This document shows positions 34,601 to 43,296 of a stretch of 43,296 nucleotides of DNA, piece by piece (the stretch's first letter is position 1; every line of letters begins with the position of its first letter). Origin of the DNA: Lingula anatina (taxonomy: Eukaryota > Brachiopoda > Lingulata > Lingulida > Lingulidae). The notes under the pieces were generated by a model that saw only the letters and a list, made by a program, of their open reading frames with translations, did not search any database and was not told where the DNA came from. The DNA lies in assembly GCF_001039355.2 (NCBI RefSeq), contig NW_019776105.1, positions 1-43,296 of the forward strand, written 5' to 3'. A program made the translations under genes and the position numbers.

Positions 34601-37600
34601 TAAAGTTAAATTGGTGGCATTTTTTTCAGTAAAACATAGCCTTACATGATAAAAGACTGTAGAGAGTGTTAAAGTAGCAGTGAAATCATTGACATCCTCA
34701 TTAATCCACTTCATTCCTAGTTTTAAATAAAGGACTGTAGAGAGTGTTAAAGTAGCAGTGAATTCATTGACATCCTTATTAATCCACTTCATTCCTAGTT
34801 TTTAATAAAGGACTGTAGAGAGTGTTAAAGTAGCAGTGAATTCATTGACATTCCCATTATTCCACTTCATTCATAGTTTTAGACCAAGCTGTGCTCAATA
34901 TTCATACAATTGACAAAATTTGTGTATAATATAGTTCCAGGTTGAAATACAAAATATATTCCTCTTGGTTTATTTTGATCTCTGACACAAATGAATAATT
35001 AAGTGAAGTTAAGATTTTCCACTTTGAGAAACCTAAAATAAAAAGTTGAAGCTAAAATTATGTTATTGAGCAGGGTTATGTCATGGGCCTAGAATTGAAC
35101 AGCCTGTGAGTAAACTTTGGCAAACATGCATGCAAATCTAGTCCTTGAATTAAAACTCAAAAATATCCCATGCAGTCTACAACATTTCTATATGAGTCAC
35201 AGGGTGGGGTGGTGTCCTTGTAAATACACTACCAGTAGGGTCATTAGTGTGGCATGGCTTTTACATGTTATTTTATATGACCTAATGGACCCCCAGCACT
35301 GAATAGAAATTTTATAAAATATGGTTTGAATTGACTGATCAAAACTCTCCTGTGTTGAGCATCTTGACTGACATGTCTTTACTGGTAACCTGGGTTTCTT
35401 TTTTAAACATAGATACATAGTTAGATTTGTGTGGCCATTCATCATGCTCAGTTCTTTTCTAAATAAAACACAAAATCTGCATAAGCTTTAACCAGGCCTT
35501 ATAAAGGGATTAGGCGTTTGCGAAAATAAGCCTCAAGTTTGTGAACACATATGCCCAAATTAATGACTCTAGCCAAGAAAATTTTAAGAAACCCAACAAA
35601 ATTGTGCTCCCAAATTTACAGCTCATGATAGCAACTGGCAGTTATCATTTATGAGCCCTGTTATTTATCTCCAACAATCTTCAGCAGAAAAAATAGTTCA
35701 CCTCCTGAATTCCATCTTCAAACCATCTGAGAAAGGAATGAAGGGCAGCAACCTTTTTCACAATAAAAATGTAAGGCTGCTCTCTGCTTGACATCTTCCT
35801 TGCTATGGGTTATGCTTTTATTGATATTATGTGAACCTCAGCAGGAAAGTTATGCCCTGAAGATCTTGGTCAACGGGCTTTGCTTGCTCATGGGATTTTA
35901 TGGTGTTTGGTAGAGAAAAAATCCTGCAGATTCAGAATGCGTTAACAGTGTGGTAAATTAGGCAGTTTACCATGTGAATGTTATCTATATCTGAGACTTG
36001 ATGGGTTTGTCTCTGGCACTGGGAGGAACTTATTGTAAAAAGAAATTACATCTTGGATGATTTATACCTATGATTCTAGTGGATAATTGTTTTCCAGTTA
36101 CTCTCAATTTTTTACAGAAATGGAAGTTTGACTATAGATAGAATTCAGCATGGTTTTTGTAGTTAGCATGTGGAGAACATAAATCCTGCTTAAGAATATT
36201 ATTCTGCATAAATAAGGGCCCATCTCAAATTTGGGAAACTCTTTCAGATGTGGTCCATAACTTGGGGCCCATCTAAAGGTCCGAGGTTCTCTTTTAGTTG
36301 TGGTCCCAGAGTTGGGGCCCATTTCAAGGTCCAAAAAACTTTTAGTTGTGGTCCCAGAGTTGGGGCCCATTTCAAGGTCCAAAAAACTTTTAGTTGTGGT
36401 CCCAGAATAGAGTTGGGGCCCATTTCAAGGTCCAAAAAACTTTAAGTTGTGGTCCCAGAGTTGGGGCCCATTTCAAGGTCCAAAAAACTTTTAGTTGTGG
36501 TCCCAGAGTTGGGGCCCATTTCAAGGTCCAAAAAACTTTTAGTTGTGGTCCCAGAGTTGGGGCCCATTTCAAGATTCAAGAAACGTTTAGTTGTGGTCCC
36601 AGAATAGAGTTGGGGCCCATTGCAAGGTCCAAGAATCTCTTTTAGTTGTGGTCGTAAAGTTGGTGCTCATCTGAAAGTCCAAGAAACTTTAAGTTGTGGT
36701 CCCAGAGTAGAATTGGGCCCATTTCAAGGTGACATTGACAAGCATCTGACATCTGGCAGCTCTGAAGGATTAACATGTTGATCCTGACACACTAATGTGT
36801 TTGTATTAGTCTTTCAGGTGATGTAAATGCATTTGTATCCTGTAATTACTTCTTATATTAGTCATGTAGGTGTTATAGAATTATTTACTTATTCTTTGTT
36901 GCAGGCATTTGGCAATGCGAAGACTGTCCACAACAATAACTCCAGTAGATTTGGCAAGTTTATTGAAGTCAACTATAAGGAAAATGGAATGGTGCATGGG
37001 TAAGGAAGGTCATTCATAGACTTAATAGACTGTATATGGTACAGGGTATTTACTGTGGCTCATTATGTAGCTTTAACTTAAAACTTGAGGAAGTCTACAG
37101 GTCCTATTGTAGGTGACTATTGTAGTTATACTTCTTTTTGCCAAACATGGAGCCATAGGGCTAATACTGTCACTGATGAGTTGTTCACCCGTAAAGTGAG
37201 CTATTTGTGGCCCTCATTCTTACACTAATATGATCAATAGCCATACATATTGAAAATTTCCTCTATATAACAGAATTGTTAGTGGGCTGAATACAATTAC
37301 TATTGAAAATACCCCCACCCTCAACCCAACTCCACCCCCACCCACCCCCACTCAACCCAACTCCACCCCCACCCACCCCCACCCTCAACCCAACTCCACC
37401 CCCACCCACCCCACCCCACCCCAGATTGTCCCAATGTCACACCATGCCATTAAATTCTTTCAGATAAAACATATTGGGACATGTTCGCTGTATGGTAACA
37501 AAAATATCATCAGATACAAATTCTTCATAGAGAATTTCCAAGAACTGTTAAGAATCTGACATTTACTTGCCTCTCCAACTTATGATTTATTTGTGTAGAG

Positions 37601-40600
37601 ATGACCTAGTTAGATATTTAAATGCTATCACACAGACAATTTGTTCACCAACCAGGGGCAGATGGTTGCCCAGGTGGTGGAACACCTGCACCTGGAATGT
37701 GTGCCTGCCATCTTGAATGTAAAGACTGGCATTTTCTAGCTGGAAGGAGATCCTGGAAGTATGCTCTGTTTTGATAGGGTTATGAGTTCAAGTGGTACAT
37801 CTTAATGAAATGGCTTGATTTTGCTAATCTTAATTTCAGCTGATCAGTGGATCTATGTTGAGGCGCGTGACTTTGTTATTTTGCTGTGTTTGTAAACTGG
37901 GTTAGACCCAATAACTCCAAGAAATTTTTTATTTGGTCCTAAGGTTTTTTTCCCCACACACAGGACAGTTGAACCACCCTAAAAAGATAGTAATCACCTT
38001 TAGATTACCTTTGTACGACAGTTTCAAGTAGCAAACCTCCAAAGCATCCATATTTTAGGATTTAATATTTTGAAATTCATGTAAGCAGTAGGAAGGCCTA
38101 GTTATTAGGGACAGTTATTGTATACAGCGTGGAGACCAGACAGGTAAATAGGTCTGTAGTTACTCAGCATGAGATCTTCAGGGTGAAATAAAGAGGTTTC
38201 TGGTCATAATTAGCTGATGATCTGTAATTTGTTTGCCTTTTCTCCCCTCTCCAGAAATAATCTTTCCTATCCTTGAATGCAATGTCTAAGTATAACCTTT
38301 ACAGCAAATCTTTCAAGAAAAGTTCACCATTTTAAATGTCAGACAAATTTGTGTGTGATGGGTGGCAGGGCTCAGGTAGGCTTCTGTAGAGGTGCTAGAT
38401 TTTGCTGTCAGTCATCTGCATCAAACAAAATTTGAAGTGCACATCATATTAGCTTTAGTGAAATGTTCAGACGTTGATTTAATGAAATAACTGAGTTTTG
38501 GGGATAAGATAAGAAGAATTGAAATAAAGCTTTTTAAGTACATTGGTGTATTTTCTGTTTGACGCATGGAGAAAAGTTGATAACAAATGTGGGGCTTAAA
38601 AACAATAACATATAAGTACCTGTACTGGATAACCAGTGAGATGAGGAATGCCTCCTTATATATCCTGATTGATGATGGTTTCATCAGTTCTCATATTTCT
38701 ATGATGTAATATGTTGATTTGAATTTCTTTGTTAGTGACTAAAGTGAGTAAGAATGGTTTTGTGATCATTTAATGAATGAGTGTAATTTGGATATAAATC
38801 TTTGTTTATTTTTCAGTGCTGTGGTAGAACAATATCTGTTGGAAAAGTCAAGAATTGTATCACAGGCCCACAATGAAAGGTAAGGTAAAATGAGTTGGTA
38901 AACAGGGAGTTTTACTTGGTAGTATAATTCATGAATATTTTTCCATGTTATTAAACATACATTCCAGCATCATCATTTGTAGACCAAATCATTTTCTTTT
39001 GTCTTCTTAGTGGTATCCTGCTCAAATTTTAAAGTGCCCCAGGATCATGCTTTATCTTTCCAAGCTTCTTTCCCAGTTTAAAAAGATAAACCCCCCAAAC
39101 TACCATAAACTCCCCAAAATGGAGGTTTCCATGAAGCATCCTTAATGTTGTAATTTACCTTCTCAGTCTCAGATAATTTACCTTCAGAAATTGTTCATCA
39201 AATTGAGCACTATTTCTCCTTGGCTTCTTAACTTTTGACAAATAAATAACCACCCAACCTGACTTAATATCAGTAACATGTTTGTTGTCTTGATTTCAGG
39301 AACTATCATGTATTTTATTATCTTCTTGCTGGTGCCACGGAACACGAGAAAGAATCTCTGTGTTTGTCAGATCCAGATGACTTCCATTATTTACGGCAGG
39401 TAGGATAAACATGTAACTTAAGCTTAAGAAATCCCATTAGATGAATGTTCGTGTATTTAGTTACTAAAATTGCAATGTGATACACTGTATTCAGATCTTT
39501 TTATATGGTATCATTCTTCTTCTTGGAATAAGCATACCTTGGTTACTATTGGTTTCAAATATTTCATAATCTGCTCTCTACTACAGAGCCAGTGCCATAC
39601 CCTAGAGGGAGTGGATGAGGCCCATGAGTTTGCTCGGCTAAAACAGTCCATGGAAATTGTGGGGTTCTCCACAGAAACCCAGAGAAGGTAAGGCCTGCGG
39701 GCTAACCACTGGAAAAAAAACTGCTTCATACTGTGAGAGATGTGCATTACCTATAGTGTCTAGCACATCTCTAACATAACTATCTGGTATTGTTTTTGTA
39801 AAAGCCAGTTGGGAGGGTTAAAGGACGTAGAAGCAGTCCTAAACATGTAAAGTGCTGTGTGAATGATGTGTATGCAAGATATTTAAAAATGTACATTATT
39901 TGTTTCTTTTCAGGGTCTTCTCAGTCCTGTCTGCAGTGCTTCACCTGGGAAATATAGAATTTAAAAAGGTTTGCTTCTTAACATTTGATCTAGTTATATT
40001 TTGATGTGTGCTCTCACAGCTAAGAAATATAGAGTTAAAGAGATTTGGTTTCTAACATTTGATCTAGTTATATTTTGATGTGTGCTCTTACACCTGAGAA
40101 ATATAGAATTTAAAAAGGTTTGCTTCTTAACGTTTGATCTAGTTATATTTTGATGTGTGCTCTTACACCTGGAAATATAGAATTTAAAAAGGTTTGCTTC
40201 TTAACGTTTGATCTAGTTATATTTTGATGTGTGCTCTTACACCTGAGAAATATAGAATATAAAAAGGTTTGCTTCTTGACGTTTGATCAAGTTATATTTT
40301 GATGTGTGCTCTTACACCTGAGAAATGTAGAGTTTAAAAAGATTTGCTTCCTAACATTTGATCTAGTTATATTTTGATGTGTGCTCTTACACCTAAGAAA
40401 TGTAGAGTTAAAAAGATTTGGTTTCTAACATTTGATCTAGTTATATTTTAATGTGTGCTCTTACACCTGAGAAATGTAGAGTTTAATGTTTTGATGACGG
40501 ATAAATTTGTGGCATTTACCTGTAAAATATTGATACTTTAGAACTTCAACATGTAACCATGCTAGTAAATTATTTAGATAAAGGTCAATCCTCAATGTCA

Positions 40601-41462
40601 GTCTAACTGTTTTTAATGGTATACACAACCAATTAATGAATGCTGATATAAAATTGGTGTAAATAGTTAATGATTGTCAGGTCTTCCATTACAGAAGTCA
40701 GAGATCCACCATGATGAGGTAGTCTATATAAAGTATATATAAAATTGATGTAAATAGTTAATGATTGTCAGGTCTTCCATTACAGAAGTCAGAGATCCAC
40801 CATGATGAGGTAGTCTATATAAAGAATATATAAAATTGGTGTCAATAGTTAATGGTTGTCAGGTCTTTCATTACAGAAGTCAGAGATCCACCATGATGAG
40901 GCAGTCTATATAAAGAATATAGAAAGTGTCCAGGTCATTTCTGGCTTGTTGAAGGTAACATGTGAATATTACTGAAGCGACAGCTTGAGGAAAGTTCTAA
41001 ATCTAATTCCTCTGAGATCATACAGTTATGGTCAAAACTTGAAAACAGTGTTGTTCTTGAAAAATTCATTAGAAGCCAACATGATTTTTACATCAGTCTT
41101 AGGTGCTAAGGAAACATATTTATAAAAGCTTTGTCAGATTCACATCTCCTAAAGTATGTTTTTGTAGTGACAAAATTTTGGTTAAGTTTTTCACATGTTT
41201 AATTATTGGAGTCTGGATTTGCACACAGTTATATTTTTAAATGGCTTGTGAACTTTTAGAATTATAATCTCTCAAGCTTATGTTTTCATGATATACTTAA
41301 TGTATTGTAGTTAAGTGTAGTACTGTCCTGTTTATGTATACATGTTTTTGAATTGAGGACTATTTCTATTAGGTGAAAGAAGAAACTTTAGTAGAAGCCC
41401 TTACAATGAAAAAGACAACTGCGGGTGAGGAAACAGTGATAATCCCTTACAGAATGGAGGAT
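31660..41462 (+). CDS. MYO9: Unconventional myosin IX, RA domain and N-terminal half of motor, runs off right edge
   Basis: Class IX myosins are single-headed actin motors with a C-terminal RhoGAP domain that switch off Rho. Exons seen: 31660-32565, 36905-36999, 38817-38879, 39300-39399, 39587-39687, 39914-39968, 40877-40954, 41373-41462 (906, 95, 63, 100, 101, 55, 78, 90 nt), one unbroken frame of 496 residues. Residues about 20-120 look like the N-terminal Ras-association domain typical of the class. The motor begins at about 160: [37 protein letters not shown]-loop [10 protein letters not shown], then [20 protein letters not shown] (switch I), [20 protein letters not shown] and [13 protein letters not shown]. 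Switch II, actin-binding loops, IQ motifs, zinc finger and RhoGAP would lie beyond the window. ATG at 31660 is the first after an in-frame stop. Animals such as molluscs are expected to have one class IX gene, so MYO9A versus MYO9B is not meaningful. Confidence 0.92.
32566..32755 (+). repeat. Tandem copies of the MYO9 first-exon end and donor, block A
   Basis: The last about 42 nt of the exon (encoding [13 protein letters not shown]) and the donor GGAGGTAA are repeated at about 32620-32662 and 32704-32746, separated by GT-rich spacers with GTGCGTGCATGTGAGCGG. Each copy keeps GGAG|GTAA. Periods differ (about 94 and 84 bp) because the GT run varies in length. Confidence 0.88.
32600..34094 (+). 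repeat. About 708-bp near-identical direct duplication joined at a single N
   Basis: 32600-33308 and 33388-34094 are almost identical, including the exon-end copies and the following intron. About 79 bases and one N (33387) separate them. Either a true recent duplication or two alleles placed side by side by the assembler. Confidence 0.9.
34095..36235. other. Intron DNA of MYO9 without visible genes
   Basis: Nothing coding recognised. Contains a 78-bp triplicate at 34651-34880. Confidence 0.6.
34651..34880. repeat. 78-bp tandem repeat, three copies
   Basis: GGACTGTAGAGAGTGTTAAA starts each unit (about 34655, 34733, 34811), followed by GTAGCAGTGAATTCATTGAC and CCACTTCATTCCTAG. Confidence 0.9.
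36240..36735. repeat. 48-bp minisatellite, about ten copies
   Basis: Units AGTTGTGGTCCCAGAGTTGG, GGCCCATTTCAAGGTCCAAA, AAACTTTT; some carry a 6-bp AATAGA insertion. The array lies about 170 bp before the MYO9 exon at 36905. Open frames here follow from the repeat. Confidence 0.93.
37000..38816. other. Intron DNA of MYO9
   Basis: No exon recognised between the donor at 36999 and the acceptor at 38816. A C-rich repeat (ACCCCCACCC / CTCAACCCAACTCC units) lies at 37310-37424. Confidence 0.6.
37310..37424. repeat. C/A-rich short tandem repeat
   Basis: Alternating CCACCCCCACCC and CTCAACCCAACT units, about three higher-order copies. Confidence 0.88.
39969..40490 (+). repeat. Seven tandem copies of the MYO9 exon end (39914-39968) with intron start
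   Basis: The exon end GGGAAATATAGAATTTAAAAAG and the next about 50 intron bases (TTTGATCTAGTTATATTTTG) repeat with a period of about 73-75 bp. Copies near 40110, 40185 and 40260 keep AAG|GTTTGC, while those near 40030, 40335 and 40408 read AGATTTG and have lost the GT. Confidence 0.88.
40680..40876 (+). repeat. Two 91-bp copies of the MYO9 exon start (40877) with its acceptor
   Basis: ATTACAG followed by AAGTCAGAGATCCACCATGATGAG occurs at 40695 and 40786 before the full exon at 40877. In the two copies GAG is followed by GTAGTC, in the true exon by GCAGTC, so each copy is a 24-nt, 8-codon, phase-0 unit between AG and GT. Only the third copy runs on to [12 protein letters not shown]. Confidence 0.88.
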
Positions 41463-41545
41463 GTGAGTATAATATGAACATATTATGATAATCCCTAACA
41501 GAAATGGAGGATGTGAGTATAATATGAACATATTGTGATTATTGA
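41455..41545 (+). repeat. About 50-bp copies of the MYO9 exon end (41462) with its donor
   Basis: AATCCCTTACAGAATGGAGGAT|GTGAGTATAATATGAACATA is followed by a second near-copy (AATCCCTAACAGAAATGGAGGATGTGAGTAT) and a third decayed one (GATTACAGAATGAAGAATGT). The second copy keeps the GTGAGT donor. Confidence 0.85.
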
Positions 41546-41779
41546 TTACAGAATGAAGAATGTAATTTAAATATAAGCATATTTCTGAAGCTGGTGCTGA
41601 TTTTTTGGAAAAATCAAAGTGAAATATTATGTGAAGTATTAAACTTTTCTGTTGATGTCTGATTTTTTGTATTGTTATTGTTGTGAATAACAAAAATTAA
41701 GAATCAGAATAAGTAGTATTTGAGACAGATTTCTATTTGCCAAAGGCATGAAGACTGCAATGATAATAATAACTAGACT

Positions 41780-43045
41780 GCAACTGGCTTAAGCCAGTGG
41801 CGGAGGATTCCCCTGCAAAATAGGTGTGGAAACGCTCTTACAAGGTCATGTGAAGGTCATGGGTTAAATTTGACCCCATATTCTGAAAGAGCATGTGCAA
41901 ATTGGGGGGGGGGGTCAACAAAACATCACTTTTAGCCCACTTCAATATTTCTCCATGAAATAGCTGAATGACCTTGAAAATGAGGGTCAAGGTCAAATTT
42001 GACATTTGATTTGGGGGTGTTGGGTATATGTTTGGGGTAGTTTACTATAGCATGTTATCACAAAAAATCAATATTTCATGGAGAAATTGACAGTCACTAT
42101 TTCTGTGAAATTATTAAAGGTACATACTAACCGAGCATCGGTGGAGTGTGGATTCCCAGTAACACATGTAAACCACTTCTACTAGTTTCTTTTACGACTC
42201 AAATAAATTTGACATGCCAAGGGATAAACTGAATAGATCACTCTATCAGCCATAAAAGTGCTTTAGACTGCTCCTTTCTTTAAATTTTTGGTCGGAAATT
42301 TAACCTACTTTCGTGACCTACTTTTCTGCCCCATTGACATACAGCATAAAATGCTAGCAGAAAAATCTGTTCAAACATCATTTTTGGGTCAAATTAAACA
42401 ATGCTTTTTGGTAATTCTCTTAGTTATACTACTTGAAACTATATGCTGACATTTGGTTGGTTTCTGTGGCAAAAAATCGACTTTGTATGCATCTTTAATA
42501 TTTAAAAATCTATATTAAAAAAACTAATCAGTCAATTGTGAATATTATTAGATACTGCACTGGATAGATATCTAGGGCAACTTTTCACATCATCCTTGTG
42601 GCTCTGTGACATCTGGTTTACCACCTGCCGAGTGTCAACCTCCTGGAGCATATTTTGCAATAAGTTGACCTTGACCTGACCTACTTTCCTAAAATTAGGT
42701 CACTTGATATAGAATTATTGTGTGACCTCACCTGTGAAAGGATTTGTCAAAATGTTGAAAATTCTAGGAGATATTGCATTTTGAAATTTGCAAAAATTTC
42801 ACTTTAAAAGGCTCTGTGACCTTGAAAATTAGGTCAAGGTCAAAAAAATTGAGTGGACCGGAATAACTTTTCATAGGCTATCAGTATGAATTTTTTTAAG
42901 AATTTTAGAAAGAAATTTTTTGACGAAAAATAATAATAATAATAAGAAGAAGAAGAAGAATACCAAAAACAATAGTATTCCCCTATGGGGAATCTTAATA
43001 ATAAGAAGAAGAACAGGAAAAACAATAGTATTCCCCTATGGGGAA
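41780..43045. mobile_element. Candidate dispersed repeat in MYO9 intron
   Basis: Begins near GCCAGTGGCGGAGGATTCCCC and ends near the palindromes ATTCCCCTATGGGGAAT at 42976 and 43032. The interior repeats AAGGTCAAATTTGACA-like motifs (41850, 41990, 42830). It has the look of a non-coding mobile element, but neither ends nor duplications are certain. Confidence 0.35.
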
Positions 43046-43050
43046 TCCTA

Positions 43051-43096
43051 ATAATAATGGCCCTTGCTAAATGCAAGTATTATGGAAGGCAGGCAT

Positions 43097-43144
<48 letters not shown>

Positions 43145-43242
43145 GCCGTTGCTAAATGCCAGTATAATGGAGGGCAGGCAGGTTACATGTTGTTAATTAG
43201 TTTATTTATAGCCATTGGTTTTGCTGTGGGCCAGTAAATTTT

Positions 43243-43296
<54 letters not shown>
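43051..43296. repeat. Duplicated flank around (AAT)n, then (GT)n to the window end
   Basis: AATGGCC(C/G)TTGCTAAATGC and AGGGCAGGCA occur on both sides of an (AAT)n run at 43098-43142. The window closes with a (GT)n run from about 43249. Confidence 0.9.

Noticed and set aside
36104-36645. Repeated frames [16 protein letters not shown] and the antisense [16 protein letters not shown]
   Set aside because: By-products of a 48-bp minisatellite in a MYO9 intron.

Overview
This is a eukaryotic, intron-rich, AT-rich metazoan window. The genes are split into many short exons with ordinary GT-AG introns, and the spaces between exons are full of microsatellites, minisatellites, foldback transposons and a non-LTR reverse-transcriptase relic. 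Gene content (an ABCA1/4-type transporter with added Fn2 modules, ARL15, an RNF126/115-type ligase, myosin IX) and the style of repeats fit a lophotrochozoan, most likely a mollusc. The species cannot be named from the sequence alone.

Layout, left to right. (1) 223-4950, minus strand: the 5' half of an ABCA1/ABCA4-like lipid transporter gene, 12 coding exons whose phases chain without a break and which run off the left edge; a possible non-coding first exon ends at 7979. Its first extracellular domain carries at least three Fn2 modules. (2) 4971-10972: 5' intron and intergenic DNA with three inverted-repeat elements (5112-5258, about 5610-5885, 8161-8414). (3) 10973-12763: a 1.8 kb DNA transposon with CACTA-type ends that contains the C-terminal coding part of a ZDHHC16-like palmitoyltransferase. 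(4) 12847-15235, minus: ARL15, four recognised coding exons. (5) 16067-22144, plus: an RNF126/RNF115-like RING-H2 ubiquitin ligase in nine coding exons, with a roughly 33-copy minisatellite in one intron and an RT relic in the intron that splits the RING. ARL15 and the ligase lie head to head around 15.9-16.07 kb. (6) 22145-31497: ligase 3'UTR, repeats, a likely promoter and first exon of the next gene near 25.45 kb, and a long intron with a 576-base gap. (7) 31660-41462 and beyond, plus: the N-terminal part (RA domain and half of the motor) of myosin IX, running off the right edge.

The strongest unusual pattern is shared by the two outer genes. At eight exon borders (four in ABCA, four in MYO9) a short block spanning or abutting the splice site has been copied in tandem two to eight times, so that extra copies of exon edges and splice sites lie in the introns. 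One of these arrays holds three 33-nt, phase-0, AG/GT-flanked units that look like latent microexons. ARL15 and the ligase, between them, show none of this.

The four genes are not an operon or pathway; they are neighbours in an ordinary animal chromosome. Exon borders were set by eye from splice consensus, reading frame and family similarity remembered from human homologues; no alignment or search was run.
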